Assembly: GCA_028700875.1 (NCBI GenBank)
Contig: JAQVRW010000006.1
Location: 1 to 22,371, forward strand
Source: Candidatus Zixiibacteriota bacterium
Lineage (GTDB): Bacteria; Zixibacteria; MSB-5A5; GN15; JAAZOE01
Reading direction: 5' to 3'
Length of the DNA stretch: 22,371 nt
The notes below the pieces were generated by a model. The model was not told where the DNA came from and ran no database searches. It saw only the letters and a list, made by a program, of their open reading frames with translations. This document shows, in pieces, positions 6,921-14,036 of this stretch. The first letter of the stretch is position 1; each line of letters starts with the position of its first letter. Made by a program: the position numbers and the translations under genes.

Positions 6921-9485
6921 ATGGCCAACCATTTCGATAAACGCCGCGCATTGAAGGAAACGATAACTGCGGTCGCGACATCGGCGGCCCTTCTATTCTC
7001 GCTATCTGTGTCGATTCAAGGTTCCGACTCGAAATCGCGTTCGGTATATTCATCTCCGTATTATCGTCAAAGCGCCGATTCGCCCGCTGACGCTCCAAAT
7101 TTCCAATATGATTTCCACAACGTGGGCCAGTTGGGGTTGGCGATTTCCAACGATGGTGTCATCGGCTTCGGGCCATATTGGCCGGGTGGGAACGGGATAA
7201 TATGCGAATATCCAATCGGTTCCAGGGTTCAGTACATGCGTGGCGGGGCATTGGTGGTTGGCGGCATCGTGAGCCAAGATACCCTGCTATCCAATCCCAT
7301 GTATGTCGAATTCGCGCCCCCGGCCGGAGCGGCGGGCGATTTCATACGCCGGTCGACGCTTCGTTCCAACGCCTATTATAGTCCTGATGCCCAATCCGAG
7401 CAGGATTTTATCGCTATCTATACGGATACATCTCTCTTTCACAATCATATCGGACCTTATGATAATAGGGGCCATATTCCTCTCGGGGTATCGATACGCC
7501 AATCCAGCTATGCCTGGAGTTACTCATATGCCAGTGATTTTATCCTATTTGACTATCACATTACCAATATCGGACAAGATACGATATCAAAAATGTTTAT
7601 CGGGATTCGCATCTATGGGGAGCCTTTTACGTACGGTTACGACGCCACTTATTGGAGCGGCCTTTGCGGTTTCCGGCGAACGGCTCCCGCCCAGGATCGG
7701 ACATGCCTTGCGGAAGACAGCATCAATGTTGCCTGGGTGGCCGATGTCGACGGCAACGCGAACTCCGAGGGGGAGTGGGACAATCGTTCCGCTCGGGCAG
7801 TGATTGGCCTTCGGTTTCTGGGCGCCAATCCGAAAAATCGAGTTTTCAATTATAATTGGTGGGCCGATAAAGCCCAGAAAAAGCCCGGTGGAGAGTTATC
7901 GCCCAATTCGGAGGATTCCTGGGGTCCGCGTAAGGCAGGAACTGAGGAAGATCCCTATCGAAAGTTCATCATTGGGATGGGAGAACCGTATGGGGATCGC
8001 GAAACATATTATCTGTTGTCCCATCCCGAGTTCGACTATGACCAACTCTTTTGCGGTTTTGATCATTCCGGTGAAGGATTTATGCCTCCGCCACCGGAAG
8101 CCTACAAATACGTCCAGTGGGGATGGACCGAATACGCTATCTCCTTTGGCCCATATGATCTGGCGCCGGGGGATTCGGTAAGCTTCGCTATGGCCCTGGT
8201 CGCCGGAGAAAACTTCCACGTCAACCCTTCGGACTTCAAGGAAATCTTCGGCGACTATAACCCCACCGCCTACTTCGCCACGCTCAACTTCGACGACCTC
8301 GACCGCAACGCCCGCTGGGCCGAATATGTCTACGACAACCCCGGCGTCGATACCGATCACGATGGCTATGCCGGGGAGTATTGCTGGTCCTACACCTGGC
8401 GCGACACCACCCCCGACATCCCCGGCGACAGTGTCATCGTCGATTCCCACAAGGTCTATTACAGCGGTGATAGCATCCCGGATTTTCGTACGGTCGCTCC
8501 GCCCCCGGCGCCGATTCTGCGTACCTTTCCCTCCTTCGGCCAGATCATCGTCCGCTGGAACGGCCGCGATTCCGAGACCGCGGTCGACTTCCTGACCCAG
8601 GACAAATCGTTCGAGGGATATCGGGTCTACATGGGCAAGGAAGACCGCCTGACCGACTTCGTCCTGTTGTCGTCATTCGATATCGAGGATTACATTATTT
8701 GGCAATACAGCGACCTGTTGGGTGACTGGGTCAAACAGGGCCTGCCGGTGACCGGAGACAGCCTGAAGATTCTCTACGGCCCCGATTTCGACCCGACCCA
8801 ATATGACAACCAGTATCATGCCTTCACCGACCCGATCACCGGTGCGTATCGCTTTTTCGCCCCCCAGGATTGGAACCAATCGGACCTGAGCGATCCGCTT
8901 AAAATCCACAAACTCTATCCCGACGCCTCCAGAGACAATCCCGACGATACCACCGAAGAAGGGTACATGCGGTACTATGAATACGAGTACGTGATCGACA
9001 ACCTGCAGCCCTCGGAGCCGTGTTATTTGTCGGTGACGGCCTTCAGCCGGGGATCATTGGACGAGAACGTCGGCGTCCTCGAAACTTCGCCGTTGATCAA
9101 CGTGGTGCGGGATTTCCCTTTGCCGTCATCGACGATGGTGGAGAAGGAGGGATTGCCGGTGATTGTCTATCCGAATCCCTATCGAAGCGACGGCGGCTAC
9201 GCCCGTGATGGATACGAGAACCGGGATCGGTTGAGACGGGTGGAATGGTCGCGGGAGATTCATTTCGGCAACTTGCCGGCGGTGTGCAAAATTAGGATTT
9301 ATACCCTATCCGGTGATTTGGTGCAGGAGATCGACCATTATTATCCCAATGGCGGGCCGGGGTCGCAGGAGGAGACCTGGAACATGATCAGCCGGAACAC
9401 GCAGTCGATCACCTCGGGCATCTATATCTGGAGCGTCCATTCCGACAAGACCGACCAGCTTGGCAAACTGGTGATTATCAAGTAG
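6921..9485 (+). CDS. Large exported protein with C-terminal sorting-type domain, function unknown
   Basis: I do not recognise a specific function. The 854-residue protein starts with a basic N-terminus and a hydrophobic stretch (about 15-34), a likely signal peptide. Residues 60-440 are rich in Gly, Tyr and Trp. Residues 477-482 (DTDHDG) look like a calcium-binding DxDxDG loop. Residues 526-730 resemble a fibronectin-III-like beta-sandwich region. Residues 746-854 form a FlgD-like/type IX-type sorting domain: YPNPY (750-754), FGNLP, CKIRIYTLSGDLV, TSGIYIW and a final GKLVIIK. Such tails direct export or surface attachment in FCB-group bacteria. The 5' half (to about 8200) has lower GC than the 3' half, suggesting a mosaic gene. 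It lies alone between pit and ridA, so context does not point to a role. Confidence 0.75.
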   Translation: MANHFDKRRALKETITAVATSAALLFSLSVSIQGSDSKSRSVYSSPYYRQSADSPADAPNFQYDFHNVGQLGLAISNDGVIGFGPYWPGGNGIICEYPIGSRVQYMRGGALVVGGIVSQDTLLSNPMYVEFAPPAGAAGDFIRRSTLRSNAYYSPDAQSEQDFIAIYTDTSLFHNHIGPYDNRGHIPLGVSIRQSSYAWSYSYASDFILFDYHITNIGQDTISKMFIGIRIYGEPFTYGYDATYWSGLCGFRRTAPAQDRTCLAEDSINVAWVADVDGNANSEGEWDNRSARAVIGLRFLGANPKNRVFNYNWWADKAQKKPGGELSPNSEDSWGPRKAGTEEDPYRKFIIGMGEPYGDRETYYLLSHPEFDYDQLFCGFDHSGEGFMPPPPEAYKYVQWGWTEYAISFGPYDLAPGDSVSFAMALVAGENFHVNPSDFKEIFGDYNPTAYFATLNFDDLDRNARWAEYVYDNPGVDTDHDGYAGEYCWSYTWRDTTPDIPGDSVIVDSHKVYYSGDSIPDFRTVAPPPAPILRTFPSFGQIIVRWNGRDSETAVDFLTQDKSFEGYRVYMGKEDRLTDFVLLSSFDIEDYIIWQYSDLLGDWVKQGLPVTGDSLKILYGPDFDPTQYDNQYHAFTDPITGAYRFFAPQDWNQSDLSDPLKIHKLYPDASRDNPDDTTEEGYMRYYEYEYVIDNLQPSEPCYLSVTAFSRGSLDENVGVLETSPLINVVRDFPLPSSTMVEKEGLPVIVYPNPYRSDGGYARDGYENRDRLRRVEWSREIHFGNLPAVCKIRIYTLSGDLVQEIDHYYPNGGPGSQEETWNMISRNTQSITSGIYIWSVHSDKTDQLGKLVIIK

Positions 9486-9491
9486 TCTGAA

Positions 9492-9532
9492 CCCACCCGC
9501 TATGCCCGCCTGCGGCGGGCATTCTGGGTGGG
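9492..9532. repeat. Two-tier palindromic hairpin, REP-like or terminator
   Basis: An inner perfect 9-bp stem, ATGCCCGCC (9502-9510) and GGCGGGCAT (9514-9522), closes on the triloop TGC. It is flanked by an outer 7-bp stem CCCACCC (9492-9498) / GGGTGGG (9526-9532). It begins 7 nt after the exported-protein stop codon. No T-run follows, so it is not a classical intrinsic terminator. It may act as a 3'-end stabiliser, or be one copy of a dispersed palindromic element. Confidence 0.6.
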
Positions 9533-9596
9533 GTACGAATTTAGATGGATGCCCCGTATAAATCTCCAATCATACCATTTCGACAGACGATTTTAA

Positions 9597-9624
9597 TTGT
9601 CCGCCGGGAGGACACCGCTATATT
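9597..9624 (+). promoter_or_regulatory. Possible promoter of ridA-MFS
   Basis: TTGTCC (9597-9602) and TATATT (9619-9624) are 16 nt apart, ending 27 nt before the ridA ATG. A small dyad TGTCC-N7-GGACA (9598-9614) overlaps the -35 and spacer. The -35 is a modest match, so this is a tentative call. Confidence 0.4.
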
Positions 9625-9651
9625 GAGCCTTATTGATTTGGGAGAATAGCG

Positions 9652-10038
9652 ATGCAGAAAGAAATAGTATCCTCCGATCGCGCGCCGAAAGCGATCGGCG
9701 CCTACAGCCAGGCCGTTATGGTCGAGGGGGCGCGGCTGGTGTATATCTCCGGGCAGCTCGGGCTGGACCCGGCCGGAGGCGCCATGGTTCCCGGCGGCGT
9801 CGTCGCCGAGACGCGGCAGGCGATGAATAATCTCGGGGCGATCTTGAAAACGTCCGGCGGCGATTATTCGTCGATTATCAAGACGACCATCTATCTGGCC
9901 GATATCGCCGACTTTGCGGCGGTCAACGAGGTTTATGCCGGATATTTTTCGGCCGATTTCCCGGCCCGCGCCGCTTTTGCCGTCGCGGCCCTGCCCAAAG
10001 GCGGCCGGGTGGAAATTGAAGCGGTAGCGGCTCTGTAG
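9652..10038 (+). CDS. ridA: RidA-family enamine/imine deaminase
   Basis: RidA proteins hydrolyse reactive 2-aminoacrylate and related enamine/imine intermediates released by PLP enzymes, protecting the cytoplasm. The 128 residues are full family length. The conserved elements are present: GAYSQAV (16-22), YISGQLGLDP (31-40), the substrate-carboxylate-binding arginine R106 in FPARAAFAVAALP, and the catalytic-region glutamate E121 in VEIEAVA. The start is supported by GGGAG at 9640-9644, 7 nt before the ATG. A major-facilitator gene follows after 6 nt and is probably co-transcribed. The exact substrate cannot be read from the sequence, and paralogous Rid subfamilies exist, but the conserved arginine fits the active RidA group. 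Confidence 0.93.
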   Translation: MQKEIVSSDRAPKAIGAYSQAVMVEGARLVYISGQLGLDPAGGAMVPGGVVAETRQAMNNLGAILKTSGGDYSSIIKTTIYLADIADFAAVNEVYAGYFSADFPARAAFAVAALPKGGRVEIEAVAAL

Positions 10039-10044
10039 ACAGCG

Positions 10045-11244
10045 ATGACGCGCAATATCCGGATTTTTCTGATCACGGAGGGGATCCTTTCCGCCTGCCG
10101 AGGCTTCATCTTTCCCATCTACGTGCTCTATTTTCGCGTTTTCAATGTCTCTCTCTTCGGGGTGGCCCTTCTGGCGGCCATTTTCGAAGTGACGGTGCTG
10201 GTGGCGGAAATTCCCACCGGGTTGTTCGCCGACCGGTTCGGGCGCAAACGATCGGTCATCATCGGTTTTGCCTTCTTCGCCTTAAGCGGGGCGGTCTTCA
10301 CATTCTTCCGTCATCTGGAAGGATTCATTCTGGGGGAGATCCTATTCGGGCTGGCCGAGGCGTTCATCTCCGGCGCGGGGGAGGCGCTGGCCGTGGATTC
10401 GATTCCGCCCGCTGAGCGGGACGGCATCCTGCCGCGATTATTTACCCTCCGCAGCCGGATACGAATCGGCTTGACCTCTTTGTTTATGGTGATGGCGGGA
10501 GTGATATTCTACCTCGATGCCCGCCTCACGTTTCATCCCGTGTTTTTCGGCGGCGTGGCCGGGGTGATCGCATCATTGTTTTTTGTCGCCGACCACCATC
10601 ACGGTCCCGGCCTGGCGTGGGTCGATTTTTTCGCTCCGATCAAGCTGATGTTCCGTCGCCTGAAGGCCGTGGAGTTATTGCGGACGATTTTCGTCATCTC
10701 GCTGGTGGCCAATTTTTCGTTCGAGGGGGCGGATCAGTACTGGCAGGTGCTGGCCGGGGAGTATGACCGGTTCCCGGTGGCTTATTTCGGGATCATCACC
10801 GCCGTGGGGGCGTTTCTGGCGTTTTTGTTGGTCGGGCCGACAGTCAGGCGTTTTTCCGGGACGTTGGCGCTTCCGGCCTTGATCCTTTTGGTGACCGGCG
10901 TCGCCATATCGACCATGCCCAATGTCCCGGCTTTGGCTTTGGCAGTTCTGTTGGTGATTTATTTTATGGGCCGGGAACTCATAACCCCATTGTTTTCGAT
11001 TGCCATCAATCGGGCGATAGAATCCGAAGGCCGGGCCACGTTTCTATCCGCCTATAACATGACCTGTTCGGTCGGCGAGGTGGCGGCCGGCCTTATAGTG
11101 GGCGTGATCGCATCCAGTTTGGGAATCCCGGTGGTCTTTGTCGTCTGCGGCGGGGTTTTGGTCGTGTACGTCGTGATCACACTCTTCACTTCAGGCTCCC
11201 TGTTGGAGCGGCCCGGTCCAAACCGGCTCCGTCATTCTCAATAA
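10045..11244 (+). CDS. Major facilitator superfamily transporter
   Basis: This 399-residue integral membrane protein has about eleven to twelve hydrophobic segments and a canonical MFS motif A between helices 2 and 3 (GLFADRFGRKRS, 59-70). Acidic residues in the preceding helix (VAEIPTG) resemble drug/H+ antiporter-type members. The substrate is unknown. The start is the first ATG, 6 nt after the ridA stop. I see no good ribosome-binding site, so translation may be coupled to ridA. Co-transcription with ridA suggests handling of an amino-acid-derived or toxic metabolite, but this is weak inference. The C-terminal tail (LLERPGPNRLRHSQ) is short and polar. Confidence 0.85.
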   Translation: MTRNIRIFLITEGILSACRGFIFPIYVLYFRVFNVSLFGVALLAAIFEVTVLVAEIPTGLFADRFGRKRSVIIGFAFFALSGAVFTFFRHLEGFILGEILFGLAEAFISGAGEALAVDSIPPAERDGILPRLFTLRSRIRIGLTSLFMVMAGVIFYLDARLTFHPVFFGGVAGVIASLFFVADHHHGPGLAWVDFFAPIKLMFRRLKAVELLRTIFVISLVANFSFEGADQYWQVLAGEYDRFPVAYFGIITAVGAFLAFLLVGPTVRRFSGTLALPALILLVTGVAISTMPNVPALALAVLLVIYFMGRELITPLFSIAINRAIESEGRATFLSAYNMTCSVGEVAAGLIVGVIASSLGIPVVFVVCGGVLVVYVVITLFTSGSLLERPGPNRLRHSQ

Positions 11245-11500
11245 ATACCAAACAACCCGTATATTGCGGGTCGTATCAGTTTTCGATTAGCTCGTGGGAG
11301 TCGCCCGGCTCGATCGATTAGAACGATTCGTTTGCAGGGGGGCATCGCCGGACGTCACCATGGGCAAAAATAGTATGCCAAATTATCCGAAAGGCGTAAA
11401 TCGGCGGCTATATCGCGGAAGATTGAAAGAAGACAAATGTTAGTGTCATGTAAATGTTTAACCTATGGAATATTAACGGGTTAAATTTTAAAAAAAGCGC

Positions 11501-11530
11501 TTGACAAGCCGACGGTTTTGGTTTTCTTAC
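11501..11530 (+). promoter_or_regulatory. Probable nuo operon promoter
   Basis: A perfect -35 hexamer TTGACA (11501-11506) follows an A-rich tract. The -10 is poor: TTCTTA at 11524-11529 (17-nt spacer) or TCTTAC one base further. A dyad GACGGT-N12-ACCGTC (11511-11534) spans the spacer and the -10. A weak -10 beside a perfect -35 would fit an activator-dependent or tightly controlled promoter. Transcription would begin near 11537. Confidence 0.5.
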
Positions 11531-11552
11531 CGTCTTACTTTCAGGCCGTCAT

Positions 11553-11568
11553 TGTGAAATAAGTCACA
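11553..11568. promoter_or_regulatory. CRP/FNR-family binding-site-like palindrome upstream of nuoA
   Basis: TGTGA (11553-11557), AATAAG, TCACA (11564-11568) matches the CRP half-site consensus with the correct 6-nt spacer and no mismatches. It lies 24 nt before the nuoA ATG and downstream of the predicted start site, so it would act as a roadblock if the promoter at 11501 is right. No CRP/FNR gene is in the window. Confidence 0.55.
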
Positions 11569-11592
11569 TGGACGGCAGGAGATGAAAACGAT

Positions 11593-11949
11593 ATGCCAGC
11601 TGATTACAGCGTTGTCCTGGTCTTCTTGATAGCCGGCATTGCCATTGTTTCGTTCGTTTTTCTTTTGTCCCGCCTGATCGCGCCACATAACCCATACAAG
11701 GTAAAAAACGAAACCTATGAATGCGGCGAACCGACTATCGGCCCGAGTTGGATTCAATTCAACAACCATTTTTATATTTTCGGACTGATTTTCGTGGTCT
11801 TCGACGTGGAAGCGATCTTTTTGTTCCCCTGGGCGGTCGCCTATAAGTCGTTGGGATATTTCGCCTTCGTGGAAATGATGATATTCATCTTCATCCTTTT
11901 GGCCGGACTCGTGTACGCCTGGAAGAAGGGAGCGCTAAAGTGGGTTTGA
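11593..11949 (+). CDS. nuoA: Complex I subunit NuoA
   Basis: NuoA is a small membrane subunit of proton-translocating complex I, at the junction between the quinone site and the membrane arm. The 118 residues contain three hydrophobic helices. The conserved YECG loop (42-45) is the cytoplasmic segment that moves with the quinone reaction. The second-helix motif FDVEAIFLFPWA (70-81) carries D71 and E73, the acidic residues of the E-channel. The start is supported by AGGAG at 11577-11581. The gene overlaps nuoB by 10 nt, which suggests translational coupling. It is the first gene of the eleven-gene operon. Confidence 0.97.
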   Translation: MPADYSVVLVFLIAGIAIVSFVFLLSRLIAPHNPYKVKNETYECGEPTIGPSWIQFNNHFYIFGLIFVVFDVEAIFLFPWAVAYKSLGYFAFVEMMIFIFILLAGLVYAWKKGALKWV

Positions 11950-12446
11950 TTAAAAAGCTCCCGGTGTATACTGAGCATATCCCCGGCGGTTCCCTGGTGA
12001 CCACATCGGTCAATTCTGTGCTGACCATGGCTCAAGCCAAATCGTTGTGGTATTTGTTGTTCGGCACCGCTTGCTGCGCCATCGAGTTGATGGCTACCGG
12101 CGCTTCGCGGTACGATTTCGATCGGTTGGGGATGATATTCCGGGCCTCGCCTCGTCAGGCCGATATCATGCTGGTCGCGGGGACGATTACCAAGAAGATG
12201 GCCCCCAGGGTCAAGCGAATCTACGATCAGATGGCCCAACCGAGATATGTTCTGGCCATGGGCGGTTGCGCGATCGGCGGCGGACCGTTCTATTATGACT
12301 GCTACTCGGTGCTCAAAGGCGTGGACAAGATCATCCCGGTGGACGTGTTCGTTCCCGGTTGCCCGCCTCGTCCCGAGGCTCTTCTGCAAGGGTGTCTGGA
12401 AGTCGGCAAGAAAATCCGGACGTTGAAACTGGATGAATGGAGCTGA
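11940..12446 (+). CDS. nuoB: Complex I subunit NuoB (N2 cluster subunit)
   Basis: NuoB carries the terminal [4Fe-4S] cluster N2, which donates electrons to quinone at the NuoB-NuoD interface. The 168-residue protein has the four ligand cysteines: C45 and C46 in GTACCAIE, C110 in MGGCAIGGG and C141 in VPGCPPRPEAL. The reading frame begins with GTG at 11940, within the last codons of nuoA. GGGAG just upstream and the 10-nt overlap support this start, and the resulting N-terminus has normal length. No in-frame ATG exists before residue 30 (MAQAK), which would truncate conserved sequence. Confidence 0.97.
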   Translation: MGLIKKLPVYTEHIPGGSLVTTSVNSVLTMAQAKSLWYLLFGTACCAIELMATGASRYDFDRLGMIFRASPRQADIMLVAGTITKKMAPRVKRIYDQMAQPRYVLAMGGCAIGGGPFYYDCYSVLKGVDKIIPVDVFVPGCPPRPEALLQGCLEVGKKIRTLKLDEWS

Positions 12447-12453
12447 AAGGACG

Positions 12454-12927
12454 ATGACCAAAGCCGAATTGACCGCCCATATCACGACGACCTTCTCCGG
12501 TCAGGTGACGGTGATCGAGAACACCCAACCGGAGCCGTACTTTATCGTCAAGCCGGAGGATTTGGTCGCTTTCGCCCGGTTCATCCATGACGACTCGGCG
12601 TTGCAGCTGACATTCCTCATGAACCTGGCCGGCGCCGACACCGGTGAACGGTATGAGGTCGTGTACAACGTCTGTTCCTATCAATTGAAACATCGGATCT
12701 TTTTCAAGATACAGCTTCCCCATGACAATCCGGAGTTCGACACGGTCATCCAGGTTTGGCCGGGGGCCAACTGGTTCGAGCGCGAGGTGTGGGAACTGTT
12801 CGGGATGACCGTCCGCAACCATCCCAATCTGACCCGTTTCCTGCTGGAAGACGATTGGAACGAGGGATTTCCGTTGCGCAAGGGGTGGACCGGGACCGAT
12901 TTTATTCCGCTCCCGGATCGAGGATAG
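12454..12927 (+). CDS. nuoC: Complex I subunit NuoC (30 kDa subunit)
   Basis: NuoC is a peripheral-arm subunit that helps connect the quinone-binding NuoD to the electron-input part of complex I. From the preferred ATG at 12454 it has 157 residues. The C-terminal signature is classic: NWFEREVWELFGM, then HPNLTRFLLEDDW and FPLRKGW. An in-frame ATG seven codons earlier (12433) would overlap the end of nuoB. I prefer 12454 because it follows the nuoB stop and a GAAAGGA stretch, though the spacing is short. It is a separate gene from nuoD, unlike the fused NuoCD of enterobacteria. The nuoD ATG follows after 2 nt. Confidence 0.93.
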   Translation: MTKAELTAHITTTFSGQVTVIENTQPEPYFIVKPEDLVAFARFIHDDSALQLTFLMNLAGADTGERYEVVYNVCSYQLKHRIFFKIQLPHDNPEFDTVIQVWPGANWFEREVWELFGMTVRNHPNLTRFLLEDDWNEGFPLRKGWTGTDFIPLPDRG

Positions 12928-12929
12928 CG

Positions 12930-14036
12930 ATGGCCGAAGAACTGCGCACCGAAGACATGACCATGAACATGGGGCCGCAGCACCCCTCCACGCACGGGGT
13001 CTGCCGCCTGGTTCTGACGCTCGACGGCGAAGTGATCAAAGATTGCCAACCGGTCATCGGTTTCCTCCATCGATCCATAGAAAAAATGTGCGAGAATCGG
13101 ACCTATGCCCAGTGCATTCCATTGATGGATCGGTTCGAGTACTGCACCTCCATGTCCTGCAACTGGGCCTTCTGCCTGGCGGCCGAAAAGCTCAGCGATA
13201 TCAAAGTCCCCGAACGCGGGGAATACCTCCGCGTGATCATGGGTGAGCTGAACCGCATCGCCAGCCATTTGATTTTCGTCGGCGTGACCCCCATGGATTG
13301 CGGGGCGTTGACGCCGTTTCTGTATACCTTCCGCGAACGCGAACGGATCATGGATCTGTTTGAGATGACCTGCGGCCAGCGCCTGACCTACAATTATATT
13401 CGTATCGGCGGCGTGGCCAAGGATATCCCGCCCGAGTTTATTCCCAAGTGCCGGGAATTTCTGGACATCTTCGAGGAAAAAATCCGCGATTACGAAAAAC
13501 TGCTCGTCGACAATCCCATCTGGATCGCCCGCAACAAGGGGGTCGGGATCATCACTCCGCAGCTGGTGTACGATTATTGCATCTCCGGGCCGTCGGCCCG
13601 CGCCTCCGGCGTCAATTTTGATATCCGCAAGAACGATCCCTATTCGATATACGACCGTTTCGACTTCGATATCCCGCTGGGCACGGGCGGCGACTGTTAC
13701 GACCGCTTCAATGTCCGGGTCAACGAGATGCGGCAGTCGGCCCGCATCGTCGCCCAAGCGCTGGATCATTTGCCGGACGGGGAAATCCGGGTCAAGGTGC
13801 CGCTCAAGTTCAAGCCGAATCCGGGCGAAGTGTACAGCCGGAGGGAAAACTCGCGCGGCGAGATGGGCGTCTATCTCGTCTCGGATGGCAGCACCAAGCC
13901 TTTCCGCATCCGCGCCCGCGGCGGCAGTTTCAGCCACCTGCAGGCCGTGCCGCATATCGTCAAGGGTTTGAAAATCGCCGACCTCGTGGCCATCTTTGCC
14001 TCCATGGACATCATTATGCCGGAGATTGACAGGTAA
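12930..14036 (+). CDS. nuoD: Complex I subunit NuoD (49 kDa, quinone-binding subunit)
   Basis: NuoD forms most of the quinone-binding pocket with NuoB and NuoH and is related to the large subunit of [NiFe] hydrogenases. The 368-residue protein starts MAEELRTEDM and carries the quinone loop GPQHPSTHGV (15-24), then MDRFEYC (66-72) with the probable quinone-contact tyrosine Y71. The family C-terminus SFSHLQAVPHIVKGLKIADL ends in EIDR. The open frame extends further upstream into nuoC, but family alignment and the 2-nt gap after nuoC support 12930. The hydrogenase-type nickel-ligand cysteine pairs are absent, as expected for a complex I subunit. The stop overlaps the nuoH ATG by 1 nt. Confidence 0.97.
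   Translation: MAEELRTEDMTMNMGPQHPSTHGVCRLVLTLDGEVIKDCQPVIGFLHRSIEKMCENRTYAQCIPLMDRFEYCTSMSCNWAFCLAAEKLSDIKVPERGEYLRVIMGELNRIASHLIFVGVTPMDCGALTPFLYTFRERERIMDLFEMTCGQRLTYNYIRIGGVAKDIPPEFIPKCREFLDIFEEKIRDYEKLLVDNPIWIARNKGVGIITPQLVYDYCISGPSARASGVNFDIRKNDPYSIYDRFDFDIPLGTGGDCYDRFNVRVNEMRQSARIVAQALDHLPDGEIRVKVPLKFKPNPGEVYSRRENSRGEMGVYLVSDGSTKPFRIRARGGSFSHLQAVPHIVKGLKIADLVAIFASMDIIMPEIDR

Larger units (their letters stand above)
11245..11592 (+). promoter_or_regulatory. Leader region of the nuo operon
   Basis: This 348-nt gap has no convincing gene. From left to right I see a weak hairpin ACCCG-N7-CGGGT (11255-11271) and a direct repeat TCGATTAG (11283-11290 and 11314-11321). A tiny 27-codon frame (11360-11443) lacks a clear ribosome-binding site. 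Then come an inverted repeat TTTAACC-N15-GGTTAAA (11457-11485), an A/T-rich stretch (11481-11496) that could be an UP element, a -35 box and a CRP/FNR-like site. A ribosome-binding site AGGAG (11577-11581) lies 11 nt before the nuoA ATG. Confidence 0.6.

Noticed and set aside
11255..11271. Hairpin ACCCG-N7-CGGGT as terminator of the MFS gene
   Set aside because: The stem is only 5 bp with a loose loop and no following T-run, so it is too weak to call a terminator.
11360..11443. Tiny basic 27-codon frame in the nuo leader
   Set aside because: It has no ribosome-binding site at a usable distance and lies upstream of the probable nuo promoter. A frame this short is expected by chance.
12681..13955. 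Minus-strand open frame (424 codons) across nuoC and nuoD
   Set aside because: It is an antisense shadow spanning two conserved genes.
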